From contig NZ_CANNFH010000005.1 of the NCBI RefSeq assembly GCF_947503875.1, positions 248,001 through 312,000 of the forward strand: DNA of 64,000 nucleotides. The letters run 5' to 3'. Within the stretch, counting starts at the first letter, position 1. The number at the start of each line of letters is the position of its first letter. The DNA is from an uncultured Polaribacter sp. (lineage in GTDB: Bacteria; Bacteroidota; Bacteroidia; Flavobacteriales; Flavobacteriaceae). Below are positions 52,636-61,473 of this stretch, piece by piece. The position numbers and the translations under genes are program-made. The notes beneath the pieces were generated by a model. It saw only the letters and a list, made by a program, of their open reading frames with translations, did not search any database and was not told where the DNA came from.

Positions 52636-53589
52636 ATGAATCACACACTTTTATCATCTCCATTACAAGGTTTTACAGACTTTAAATTTAGAAATGCGTT
52701 TCATCATTTTTTTGGTGGAATAGACACTTTTTATTCGCCTTACATTCGTTTAAATGGTAAAATGGTGATTAAAAACTCCTATCAAAGAGATGTATTGTTA
52801 GAAAATAATAAAACCTTAGAAGTGATACCACAAATTATAACCAATGATGCAGAAGAATTTCTGTTTGTGGCTAAATATATAAGAGAATTAGGGTATAAAG
52901 AACTCAACTGGAATTTAGGTTGCCCTTATCCAATGGTTACAAAAAGAGGTATGGGTTCTGGTTTAATTAGTGATGCAGAAAAAATAAATGTAATTCTTAA
53001 AAGAGTGCATAACGAGTCTGATGTGTTGGTTTCTATGAAAATGAGAATGGGTTATGAAAACGCATCAGAAATTTTAGAAACCTTTCCTGTTTTAGATAAA
53101 TATCCGTTAAAAAATATTGCAATTCATGCAAGAATTGGCAAGCAATTGTACAAAGGTGGTACAGATTTAGATTCGTTTCAAAAATGTATAGACCATACAA
53201 AACACCTTTTATATTATAATGGAGATATTACTTCTGTTGCAGCATTTAAAAAGCTAGAAGAACGTTTTCCAACCATAAACCATTGGATGATTGGTAGAGG
53301 TTTAATTGCAGATCCTTTTTTACCAAGTATGATAAAAAAGCAAACCACAACGTATCCTAACAACAGATTTGCTATTTTTGAAGAATTTCATGAGAGAATT
53401 TACAGAGAATATGATGCTGCACTTTCTGGACCAACACCTATTAAAATGAAAATGTTAGGCTTTTGGGAGTACTTTTCACAAAGTTTTCAAAATCCGAAGA
53501 AAACATATAAAAAAATTAAAAAAGCTTCTAACGCAAAATCATATCAAATTGCCGTTAGAGAAATTTTTAATGAAGCGAAAAAGTTTTAG
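52636..53589 (+). CDS. tRNA-dihydrouridine synthase family protein
   Basis: An FMN-dependent enzyme that reduces uridines in tRNA. The start LLSSPLQGFTDFKFRNAFHH is the FMN-binding strand. The catalytic cysteine is in NWNLGCPYPMVTKRGMGSG (near 98), followed by VSMKMRMGYE, AIHARIGKQLYKG, and IGRGLIADPFLP. At 317 residues it is closest to the DusC-like forms. Promoter TATCTTTG is at 52611-52618. The gap 53590-53669 is a degenerate run of AGACTTAAGA-like units. Confidence 0.9.
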   Translation: MNHTLLSSPLQGFTDFKFRNAFHHFFGGIDTFYSPYIRLNGKMVIKNSYQRDVLLENNKTLEVIPQIITNDAEEFLFVAKYIRELGYKELNWNLGCPYPMVTKRGMGSGLISDAEKINVILKRVHNESDVLVSMKMRMGYENASEILETFPVLDKYPLKNIAIHARIGKQLYKGGTDLDSFQKCIDHTKHLLYYNGDITSVAAFKKLEERFPTINHWMIGRGLIADPFLPSMIKKQTTTYPNNRFAIFEEFHERIYREYDAALSGPTPIKMKMLGFWEYFSQSFQNPKKTYKKIKKASNAKSYQIAVREIFNEAKKF

Positions 53590-53669
53590 AATTAAGAGTT
53601 AGACTTCAGATTTAAGATTCTAGACTTAGGAGTCAAGAATCAAGAAACTAGACTCAAGACTTAGTAAAA

Positions 53670-55328
53670 TTATTCCAATCTATTTTCTTCGTTTTTACCT
53701 TCTTTAATTTCTTGAGTAAATTCCCCTAATACTTTGGTAATGGCGTTATCAATTCTGGTTTTTTCGGTATTGTATTTTGGACTCAGATTTTGTTTGTCGG
53801 GAAATTGCTCAATAGTAACTGTTGTAGATGGAAACGCAAAATCTACACCCAATGCAGCAGCTAATTTTACAATTGCAATGTGTAATCTGTGTTTAGAAGA
53901 TTGCTCTGCGCCCCAAGCCAAACTTTTAAAATATACATTTACCATTACTAATAATGCAGAATCTCCAAAACCTGTAAACTCTACATTATAAGAATCAGAT
54001 CGTGTTTCTGGATGTGCAATAATAATTTCTCTGACGCCTTTTACAAAAGCCTCAATTAATTCTGGTGGCGTATCATAACGCAAACCTAAATTGGTGCTGT
54101 AACGTCTAAACAAACGCAAACCTTTGTTATTAATAACAATTTCAGACAATTTACTATTTGGAATTTTATACACAGATGTATCTGCAGCTCTAACACTAGT
54201 AGATCTAAAACCAACTTTTTCTACTGTACCAACAACTTCTCCAGCTTCAATCCAATCTTCTATATGAAAAGGTTTGTCTATAAAAATCATTATAGTACCA
54301 ATAAGGTTTTTTACCGTGTCTTGTGAAGCTAACGCCACAGCCAAACCACCAATAGTTGCTCCTGCTAACATAGTTGTTGCATTTACACCAAATAGTAATA
54401 AAACTCTGAAAATACCCACAACAATTACAATTCCTGTTAAAAAACTATGTAAAATTGGTACCAATTGGTCATCTAATCTACCATGTGTTCTTTCTGTAAA
54501 TTCTGCATAAATGCGCATTACTACTTGTACTAATTTTAAGAAAACATAAATCCAAAAAATAGTTTTTGCAATATTTAAGGCTAAAAAAACAAACTTGTTA
54601 ATTTCTAAATTGAATTGTAAAGAAGGAAAAAATTTATCTAAAAAAGCGACAGTAACTAATAGACTAATAGGATGTGCTAATTTTTTAATGACCTTATTTA
54701 CTTCTAAATTGGTGTTTTTTGTTATTTGATGTTGTATTTTTAATAAAATTGAAAACGCTATTTTTTTAGCAATTAAAAATAAAAGGTAGGTTAGTATTAG
54801 TAAAATTAAAAGTGCTATAAATTGCCAAAGTTCCACACCTAAAAACTTTTTATGACCAGAAACGGGTATAATTTTTTGTAGTTTTTGCACATACCAAGGA
54901 AAAACCTCTCTGTACATACTTTCTGTTTTGGCAACAGTTTCTGCCGAATAATACCATTTTCCGTTTATTCTTTCTACATAAACTTGTGGCATACGCTGTG
55001 GAAATAAAACATATCTAGAATATGCAGAATACCCTGTAGAATCTTTGTATTGTGGGTTTGTAGGTACTCTATTAACATCTACAAACAAACCTTTACCATC
55101 TAAAATTTGCTTAATTTTTATGGCTTTGTCAATTGCTTTTTTTTCTGAAATACCATAAATGGTTTTCGCTGCTTTTTTAGGTTCGTAAGAATCTGACTGC
55201 AGGAAAAATAAGTGCGTGTAAATGGTTGCGTGTGGGTTGCTTAAATCTACTTTTATAGAGTCTTGTTCTTGATTTTGAGCAATAACAAGAATCGGTGCAA
55301 ATAATAAAAGAAATAATATATTTTTCAT
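53670..55328 (-). CDS. MscS family mechanosensitive ion channel
   Basis: It opens under membrane tension to release solutes. The start is probably the ATG at 55328 (MKNILFLLLFAPILVIA), a signal peptide; a frame from 55334 adds two residues. An extracytoplasmic region (about 20-165) precedes four to five membrane helices. The MscS pore helix is GATIGGLAVALASQDTVKNLIG (near 330-350), followed by the beta domain (DKPFHIEDWIEAGEVVGTVE, IPNSKLSEIVINN). A charged tail ends the protein. The larger size (about 550 aa) relative to E. coli MscS comes from the N-terminal part. Confidence 0.93.
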   Translation of the reverse strand: MKNILFLLLFAPILVIAQNQEQDSIKVDLSNPHATIYTHLFFLQSDSYEPKKAAKTIYGISEKKAIDKAIKIKQILDGKGLFVDVNRVPTNPQYKDSTGYSAYSRYVLFPQRMPQVYVERINGKWYYSAETVAKTESMYREVFPWYVQKLQKIIPVSGHKKFLGVELWQFIALLILLILTYLLFLIAKKIAFSILLKIQHQITKNTNLEVNKVIKKLAHPISLLVTVAFLDKFFPSLQFNLEINKFVFLALNIAKTIFWIYVFLKLVQVVMRIYAEFTERTHGRLDDQLVPILHSFLTGIVIVVGIFRVLLLFGVNATTMLAGATIGGLAVALASQDTVKNLIGTIMIFIDKPFHIEDWIEAGEVVGTVEKVGFRSTSVRAADTSVYKIPNSKLSEIVINNKGLRLFRRYSTNLGLRYDTPPELIEAFVKGVREIIIAHPETRSDSYNVEFTGFGDSALLVMVNVYFKSLAWGAEQSSKHRLHIAIVKLAAALGVDFAFPSTTVTIEQFPDKQNLSPKYNTEKTRIDNAITKVLGEFTQEIKEGKNEENRLE

Positions 55329-55419
55329 GTGCATTATTTAGAAGATTTTACCAAAACACAAATTTAAACCTTTTCACTTTTTTAAAGTCAAAGATTTATA
55401 AATATTAATTTTAAAAATA

Positions 55420-55809
55420 ATGAAAAAAATAATTAGCGTATTTCTTTTGGTTGTATTTGTAAACTTAGGTGTAAACTCTCAAAACCAAAGAAAAAAGGTT
55501 TCTTTAAAACAACAGGTAGAAAGAACTTTAAAAAGAATGACTACACAATTAGAGTTGTCTAAAGACCAACAAGAAAAAATAAAGCCATTACTTTTAACTC
55601 AGTTAAAAGATAGAAGGAAAATGATGCAAAAAAGAAAGCAAATGCAAACTTCTGGAGTAAAACTTTCTAAACAAGAACGAAAATTACTTAGAGAAAATCG
55701 TTTAGAAAAGGAGCAAGATATGCAGAAAAGTATGCAAAGTATTTTAACAGAAGAACAGTATGCTCAATTTTTAAAAATGAAAGAAAAACAAAAGCAAAAA
55801 AGACAATAA
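55420..55809 (+). CDS. Spy/CpxP-like periplasmic protein (copy 1)
   Basis: A 129-residue protein with signal peptide MKKIISVFLLVVFVNLGVNS. The mature part is one long, Lys/Gln/Met-rich helical stretch: RTLKRMTTQLELSKDQQEKI, then ILTEEQYAQFLKMKEKQK. The LSxDQxxKI and LTxEQYxxF elements recall the LTxxQ repeats of Spy-type chaperones. It is a tandem paralogue of the gene at 56001. A periplasmic chaperone or metal-sensing role is inference. Confidence 0.75.
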   Translation: MKKIISVFLLVVFVNLGVNSQNQRKKVSLKQQVERTLKRMTTQLELSKDQQEKIKPLLLTQLKDRRKMMQKRKQMQTSGVKLSKQERKLLRENRLEKEQDMQKSMQSILTEEQYAQFLKMKEKQKQKRQ

Positions 55810-55897
55810 AAATAGTGCAAGTTGTTTTTATAAGCACTTCTATTTAAAAAGTAGCTAAGGTTCTATTAAGAATCTGAGTTTTTTTTTATTAAATGCG

Positions 55898-55941
55898 GGT
55901 TTAAAATAAAATTTACAACATTTTATTTTAAACCTTTTTTG
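55898..55941 (+). terminator. terminator between the tandem Spy-like genes
   Basis: GGTTTAAAATAAAA pairs with TTTTATTTTAAACC, followed by six T. It ends the transcript of copy 1, so copy 2 has its own promoter. Confidence 0.8.
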
Positions 55942-56000
55942 TTTACCTCAGTCTTAAGAGTGTAGTAATTAAAAAATATAAATTATTAAAACCATAAAAC

Positions 56001-56474
56001 ATGAAAAATTTAGCAAGCATTTTAGTATTCATTTTTGCATTTACTTTAAGTACAAATGCACAAAGAAAAGGGAACAAACAAAAAAGAGAGAGACCACAGT
56101 TTACAGTTGCACAACAAACAGATATTGCGCTTAAAAAAATGACCTTGGCTTTAGACTTATCTAATAAGCAACAAAACCAATTAAAGCCAATGATTGTTTC
56201 TAAGATAGAAGCTAGAAAAGCTTTTATGGAAAATAGAAAACAAGCAAGGCAAGAAAAGAAAAAACCTTCTGCAGATGAAATCTATGCAATACAAACTAAA
56301 AGATTAGATAACGCAATTGCTATGAAAGCGCAAATGAAAGACATTTTAGATAAGGAGCAGTTTGCAAAATTTGAAAAGATGCAGAAAAAAAGAAAAATGA
56401 TGGTTAAGAAAAAAATGCAAAAAAATAGCAAGGGTAAAAAAGCACAGAGAAGAGGTGCTAAAAAAGAAAAATAA
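56001..56474 (+). CDS. Spy/CpxP-like periplasmic protein (copy 2)
   Basis: A 157-residue paralogue of the gene at 55420. The signal peptide is MKNLASILVFIFAFTLSTNA. The aligned elements are TDIALKKMTLALDLSNKQQNQLKP and ILDKEQFAKFEKMQKKRK. The C-terminal 30 residues are very basic (KKKMQKNSKGKKAQRRGAKK), absent from copy 1. No cysteine is present. Function as for copy 1, uncertain. Confidence 0.75.
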   Translation: MKNLASILVFIFAFTLSTNAQRKGNKQKRERPQFTVAQQTDIALKKMTLALDLSNKQQNQLKPMIVSKIEARKAFMENRKQARQEKKKPSADEIYAIQTKRLDNAIAMKAQMKDILDKEQFAKFEKMQKKRKMMVKKKMQKNSKGKKAQRRGAKKEK

Positions 56475-56494
56475 GAGTTGATTTATTTGATTTA

Positions 56495-56529
56495 AAGTCC
56501 TGTTTTTTAAATAAAACGGGGCTTTTTTT
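56495..56529 (+). terminator. terminator after Spy-like copy 2
   Basis: AAAGTCCTGTTTT pairs with AAAACGGGGCTTT (two G-U pairs), followed by a T-run, 20 bases after the stop. Confidence 0.85.
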
Positions 56530-56539
56530 GTTAACGAAT

Positions 56540-56690
56540 TTGCGTTAGCGATGGCAATGGCATCCTTTTTATGCTTTGCTTAATAAGTAATTGGTTAAAA
56601 TTCATAAAAAAACAGCTTTAAGTAAAACAAATTCTAACATAGAGACTGTATAAAAAGATATAATGGAAAGCGCGGCCTTTTTAGGAACGC
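56540..56690. repeat. dispersed hairpin repeat with long spacer
   Basis: GCAATGGCATCCTTTTTATGC at the left and TATAAAAAGATATAATGGAAAGC at the right are the family's two halves (compare 38453). Here about 90 bases of AT-rich DNA lie between them. It lies between the convergent Spy-like and carbonic anhydrase genes. Confidence 0.65.
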
Positions 56691-56709
56691 CCATAAAAAC
56701 ATAAAACTT

Positions 56710-57225
56710 CTACTCTTTAAACCAACTCGAATATTTTACGTAATTATTGGCAATTCTATCAATTTCGCCAGAAATAAGTTCGTTAGAAATGTCTTTCACT
56801 TTTTTGGCAGGTACACCAGCATAAATGCTGCCACTTTTTACATGCGTATTTTTGGTAACTACTGCACCAGCTGCAATAATTGAGTTAGATTCTATAATAC
56901 AATCGTCCATAATAATGCTGCCCATTCCTACCAAAACATTATCGTGAATTGTGCAACCATGCACAATGGCATTGTGCCCAATAGAAACATTATTGCCAAT
57001 TGTGGTTGGCGCTTTTTGATACGTTGCATGAATTACAGCACCATCTTGAATATTAACTTTATTGCCAATTTTTATAAAATGTACATCGCCTCTAATTACA
57101 GCATTGTACCAAATTGAGCATTCTTTTCCTAATGATACTTCACCTAAAATAGTAGCATTTTCTGCAACAAAACAATCTGCAGGTATTTGTGGATGTTTCC
57201 CTTTAACTGGTTTTATTATTGGCAT
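56710..57225 (-). CDS. gamma-carbonic anhydrase family protein
   Basis: A 171-residue left-handed beta-helix protein of hexapeptide repeats, forming trimers. The catalytic-type region is present: WYNAVIRGDVHFIKIG, NIQDGAVIHAT and IGHNAIVHG, which provide the metal histidines. The C-terminal helix (YVKYSSWFKE) is usual. Family members hydrate CO2 or are inactive relatives, and both are possible. Upstream DNA (57226-57380) is repeat-like, with CCTTCCC/GGGAAGG and GGGAATAGGAATAGGAAT. Confidence 0.92.
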   Translation of the reverse strand: MPIIKPVKGKHPQIPADCFVAENATILGEVSLGKECSIWYNAVIRGDVHFIKIGNKVNIQDGAVIHATYQKAPTTIGNNVSIGHNAIVHGCTIHDNVLVGMGSIIMDDCIIESNSIIAAGAVVTKNTHVKSGSIYAGVPAKKVKDISNELISGEIDRIANNYVKYSSWFKE

Positions 57226-57380
57226 ATTTTGGTTTTTGGTTATTTGGTTTTTGGTGTTTATTTAACCACTTAATGGCATATCTTATATTTTCCAGTCAGT
57301 TTAAACACAATTCCCATACAGTTTTCCCTTCCCTTTGGGAAGGATAGGATGGGAATAGGAATAGGAATATCCATACTATC

Positions 57381-58112
57381 TCACTTAAAATAAGACAATA
57401 AATTACTTTTTTGCGAGGCAGAAACTAAAATTTCTTTTCCGTTAGAAACCACTACACTGCCACCTTTGCCTTTTTTGTATTTGGTAATGGCATTTACATT
57501 TACCAAATAAGATTTATGTATTCTGGCAAACGTATATTCTTTTAACGAATGTTCAAAATATTTTAGCGTTTTACTCACCAATTTTTTAGAATTTGCTAAA
57601 TGAATTTCTGTATAATTATCATCTGCTTTACAAAAAACAATATCGTTAATATCTAAAACCTCAAAACCATCTTGTTGTGGAATTGTAATTTTACCTGTAG
57701 CAGAATTTGTGCTGGGTTTTAAAATTTTATGTTCTAATTCCTGCTCTTTTTCTTTAATTTCTGTAACAATATTTACAGCTTTTATAAGCTCGTCTATAGA
57801 GATGGGTTTTAACAAATAATAGCTCGCGTGGTTGTTTAAAGCCTCTATTGCATAATGGTCGTAAGCAGTTACAAAAACGGTTTCAAAAGTTCTATTTTCT
57901 ACTTTTTCTAGCAAATCAAAAGCATTACCAAAAGGCATTTCTACATCTAAAAACACCAAATCTAAAGCGTGTTTTTGTATTAATTTTTCGGCATCCACTA
58001 TATTGCTAGCTTCCCCTAACAAGTCTACATTTGGGCAATATTTACCTAAATAATTACGAAGAATTTCTCTGCTAATTTGTTCGTCTTCTACTAATATTGC
58101 TTTTAGTTTCAT
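57381..58112 (-). CDS. LytTR response regulator paired with the TPR histidine kinase
   Basis: A 243-residue regulator. The receiver domain has the acidic pair in LVEDEQ, the phospho-aspartate in LVFLDVEMPFGNAF (near 57), Thr in VTAYDHY and Lys in YLLKPIS. A charged linker (105-135) and a LytTR domain follow (FEVLDINDIVFCKADDNYTE, FARIHKSYLVNV). It lies downstream of the kinase gene on the same strand, so the two are cognate partners. Confidence 0.94.
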   Translation of the reverse strand: MKLKAILVEDEQISREILRNYLGKYCPNVDLLGEASNIVDAEKLIQKHALDLVFLDVEMPFGNAFDLLEKVENRTFETVFVTAYDHYAIEALNNHASYYLLKPISIDELIKAVNIVTEIKEKEQELEHKILKPSTNSATGKITIPQQDGFEVLDINDIVFCKADDNYTEIHLANSKKLVSKTLKYFEHSLKEYTFARIHKSYLVNVNAITKYKKGKGGSVVVSNGKEILVSASQKSNLLSYFK

Positions 58113-58140
58113 AGTTTTTTGTTTTTTTTTTTTTGAAGCT

Positions 58141-58318
58141 ATCCTGCCTGCCGGCAGGCAGGTTCCTGCTTTACATTATATCTTTTTATGCTTCCTTTAT
58201 TTTTACAACTTTCTATTTTTAAAAGTGTATTTATAAATTGTAGCCAATAACTTATTTAATTGCGCATAAAAAGGATGTCATTCCAATCAGGGCTAAGCGC
58301 AGTTGCCAGCTTTTGTAC
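58141..58318. repeat. dispersed hairpin repeat plus GC-rich palindrome between kinase and regulator
   Basis: The halves TCCTGCTTTACATTATATC and GATGTCATTCCAATCAGGGC carry stem arms CTTTTTATGC/GCATAAAAAG about 85 bases apart. At the left end a perfect 20-bp palindrome occupies 58143-58162 (CCTGCCTGCC and its complement), strikingly GC-rich here. The element fills most of the 267-base gap between the two operon genes. Confidence 0.7.
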
Positions 58319-58379
58319 TAATAACTGTTTTTAGCATATTTACTAGCCAATTGTAAATGCTTATTTATAAAATAACAAA

Positions 58380-60560
58380 CTATTCTTTTTTTAATAATAA
58401 TTCCACTTTTGTACCTTCTCCATTTTCTAAAACATCAGACACTTTTACAGAAATTCTATCTTTATACATGGCATTTAAAATAGCAATTCTGTTTTTTATG
58501 GTACTCATTCCTTTAGATTTTTGTTTTAGCTGATTATCGGTTTTTAAAGCCTGTGAATTTGCTCTTCCAATACCATCATCAATAATTAAAATAGAGAGTG
58601 TTTCTTTGTCTTTTACATTTACAGAAATTGCTAAGTTTCCTATGGTTTTTCTGTACCTTAATCCGTGCCAAATGGCGTTTTCTATATAAGGTTGCAGCAA
58701 CATTGGCGGAATTGTAAATGTTTCTAAATTTATACTTTTATCAACATGTATTTTATAATTAAACTTGTCTTTAAAACGGTTGTGTTCTAATTTTACATAT
58801 AATTCTAACAAAGCAACTTCTTTACTTAACGATATAAAATCTTCATCAGAATTTTCTAAAACAGCACGCATTAATACCGAAAACTCGCTTAAATAACGGT
58901 TTGCATTTCGCTCATCATTTACAGCAATAAAACTATTTACAGAGTTTAGCGCATTAAATATAAAATGAGGATTCATTTGCGAACGCATAGATTTTAAAGC
59001 GAGTAAATTATTGGCTAATTTTTGCTGTTTGTTATTTTTATGCATAAAATAGGCTAATAAAGTCATTAATAAAAAAACACCTATTAATGCATAAATAATA
59101 ATTCGTTGTTTTTGGTTGTTTTCTCTAGTTAATTCTTGGTCTTTATAGGCCAAATTTATTTTACTTTCCGCCAACTTTTTATCTTTTTCTAAACTTGCAA
59201 TTCTATTTTGATTTTCTGCAATTTTTTTAGAAAAACGTTTTGCCTGTTGTATTTCTTGCTCTTTTCTTATGTATAAAGAATCTACTAGGGTTACATATTT
59301 TTCGTAATTTTTAAGTGCTTTGTCATATTCTCCTAAACTGGCAAAAACTTCCGAAATTTTTCTTGTAGCATCTTTTTCTACAACAATATCTTTGCTTTTT
59401 TCTGCAGCGGCTCTACTTTTTTCTAAAAACGGAATCGCCTCCTTATATTGTTCTTTTAAAAGATAGGCGTTTCCTATTTTATAATTTATTTTTTGTGAGG
59501 TAATTTTATTTTCATCTAAAATACGAGCAGTATCTTTTTTGATTTTTGCTGTTTTTAACAAGCTTTTTTTTCTAAGCGCTATTTCTTCATCGTATTTTTT
59601 TGCAGCATTTAAAAAATCTGCCACTTTTTCTTCTTCTTCTAAAACACGTTTTTCACTTTCTTTTTCGGCTAAATCTAAAGAAGTAGTAAACCTATTTTTT
59701 GCTTTAGAAATATTTCCTTCCGCAGAAAAAACAGTAGCCAATTTAGAATTGATATCTGTTATTTTAGAGGTAATTTTATTTTCTTGAGCAATTTTTAAAG
59801 CTTTGTTGTATTTGTTTTTGGCTTCTTTGTATTTTTTTTGTTCAAAATAAACATCTCCTAATCCCTCTAAAACAAACGTTTTAGGGTAATTTTTAAGTTT
59901 TTTGCTTTCTAGTTGTGCATATGTTTTTTCGCTATTTACATAGTCTTTTAATAAGAATTGAGCCTTAGCAAGTGCTATTTGTGTATCTGTGTTTTCAGAA
60001 ATCTGATTGCTTAATTTATAGTTGTAAATGGCTAAATCATATTGTTTCCAATGCAAATAAATAGCAGCTAAAGTTTTGTAAGACGCTGCATTTCTCTCTT
60101 TTGTTTTGCCGTTTTTAAGTGCTTTTTCTACAAAATTTAAACTTTTATCTATGTTTTTAGCTTTGTAATATTTAGCAGAATCTAAATATTGTAAGTAAAA
60201 ATCTTTTGGTTTTTTTGTTCCAAAACTTCCATAAGAACTGTTATTATCTGGAAAGTTTTCTACTAAAATCTTAATCTCTTCATTAGACAAAATTGTATAA
60301 TAAACAGGCTCAAAATCAGGATGTGTTATTACTAATTCGTCATTTTTTTTGGCAGTAACTTTGTAATAGTCGTAAATCTGAGAAAACGGAAATTGTTTAC
60401 CATTAATAGAAACATCTGCGTTTTTAATGGCAATATTTGTTTCTTTAGATACCACAACAACTTTTACAGAAAAAGAATTTTCTGTAGCAGAACTATTTTC
60501 TATTTGGGCATAGAATATAGTTTGTAAAAACAGCAACGCTAAAAAAAGGTATTTTTTCAA
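58380..60560 (-). CDS. TPR-containing LytS/YehU-type sensor histidine kinase
   Basis: A 726-residue membrane sensor. The signal peptide (1-18) is followed by a small beta domain (about 30-95), TPR repeats (about 130-430) and a coiled coil. One transmembrane helix follows (IIIYALIGVFLLMTLLAYFM, near 488-508). The kinase has the phospho-histidine in RSQMNPHFIFNALNSV and an HATPase with ENAIWHGLRYR, IIDDGIGRANS and GMSTIKNRI. TPR-sensor kinases of this kind pair with LytTR regulators, as here. The signal sensed outside the membrane is unknown. Confidence 0.94.
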   Translation of the reverse strand: MKKYLFLALLFLQTIFYAQIENSSATENSFSVKVVVVSKETNIAIKNADVSINGKQFPFSQIYDYYKVTAKKNDELVITHPDFEPVYYTILSNEEIKILVENFPDNNSSYGSFGTKKPKDFYLQYLDSAKYYKAKNIDKSLNFVEKALKNGKTKERNAASYKTLAAIYLHWKQYDLAIYNYKLSNQISENTDTQIALAKAQFLLKDYVNSEKTYAQLESKKLKNYPKTFVLEGLGDVYFEQKKYKEAKNKYNKALKIAQENKITSKITDINSKLATVFSAEGNISKAKNRFTTSLDLAEKESEKRVLEEEEKVADFLNAAKKYDEEIALRKKSLLKTAKIKKDTARILDENKITSQKINYKIGNAYLLKEQYKEAIPFLEKSRAAAEKSKDIVVEKDATRKISEVFASLGEYDKALKNYEKYVTLVDSLYIRKEQEIQQAKRFSKKIAENQNRIASLEKDKKLAESKINLAYKDQELTRENNQKQRIIIYALIGVFLLMTLLAYFMHKNNKQQKLANNLLALKSMRSQMNPHFIFNALNSVNSFIAVNDERNANRYLSEFSVLMRAVLENSDEDFISLSKEVALLELYVKLEHNRFKDKFNYKIHVDKSINLETFTIPPMLLQPYIENAIWHGLRYRKTIGNLAISVNVKDKETLSILIIDDGIGRANSQALKTDNQLKQKSKGMSTIKNRIAILNAMYKDRISVKVSDVLENGEGTKVELLLKKE

Positions 60561-60769
60561 GTGACTTTTTACTTTTATTTACTGTAAACATACACACAAA
60601 AAAGCATGTAAAAAAACTAAAACTTTATGCAAATGCGCTTTAAACGGCTATTTTTTCGCTTTAACTAATTGTTTTATTTGGTTTACTCAATAAAAAGTAG
60701 TTTTCGCTCATTGTAGTTATTTTTTGCAAAAGGTTATTTCTAGTTTTATAGTATCAAAATATAAAAACC

Positions 60770-61468
60770 ATGAAATCCAAAGCACTTTTACTCTTTTTAT
60801 TTATCTCCATTTTTTCATTTGCACAAAGCAACAGTATTGTAAAACCTTTTATTGAAGTAGTAGGTACTTCAGAAAAAGAAATCATACCAGATGAAATTTA
60901 TTTGGACATTTTTTTAAATGAACGCATGGAAAAAGGGCAAAAAGTAAATTTAGAATATTTAGAGAATCAACTAAAACAAGAATTAAAAAATCTAGGAATA
61001 CCAGAAAACAATTTATTTATTGCTGATGTAAATGCTGTTATTGCTAAAACGGGTTGGTTTACAAAAGAGCAGTTGTCTAAAGCTAAATATAGTTTAAAAG
61101 TAAACAGTGCAGTAAAATTAAAAATGTTTTTTGATTGTTTAGACGATCTAAAAATTACGAAAGTAAATATTGCAAAAGCAACACACTCTAAAATAACAGA
61201 GTTAAGAGAAGAAAATAGAATTAATGCTATAAAAGCGGCAAAAAATAAAGCGATATACTTATTAAATGCAATAGATGAAAAAGTTGGGAAATCTCTGATA
61301 GTTAATGAAATAAATAATAAAAATAACCAGAATTTTGCAACTGCTAATACTTTGCAAGTTAATAATTACAGTGCTGGTATTTCTAAAATTAATAGAGGAC
61401 AATCTATAATTCAGTTTGAAAAAATAGTAATTAAAACTTCTATTTATGTAAAATTTGCTATTGAGTAA
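60770..61468 (+). CDS. SIMPL (DUF541) domain periplasmic protein
   Basis: A 232-residue exported protein, signal peptide MKSKALLLFLFISIFSFAQS. The SIMPL start is clear: PFIEVVGTSEKEIIPDEIYL. The two repeated alpha/beta halves follow (AKYSLKVNSAVKLKMFFDCL, ELREENRINAIKAAKNKAIY). The function of the family is unsettled; some members are linked to oxidative stress or membrane integrity. It is a single gene between divergent and convergent neighbours. Confidence 0.85.
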   Translation: MKSKALLLFLFISIFSFAQSNSIVKPFIEVVGTSEKEIIPDEIYLDIFLNERMEKGQKVNLEYLENQLKQELKNLGIPENNLFIADVNAVIAKTGWFTKEQLSKAKYSLKVNSAVKLKMFFDCLDDLKITKVNIAKATHSKITELREENRINAIKAAKNKAIYLLNAIDEKVGKSLIVNEINNKNNQNFATANTLQVNNYSAGISKINRGQSIIQFEKIVIKTSIYVKFAIE

Positions 61469-61473
61469 AGTGT

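Noticed and set aside
53590..53669. Tandem AGACTTAAGA-like run as a structured RNA or array
   Set aside because: Units are degenerate with irregular spacing; similar low-complexity runs occur at 22818-22860 and 4685-4720 and look like slippage noise.
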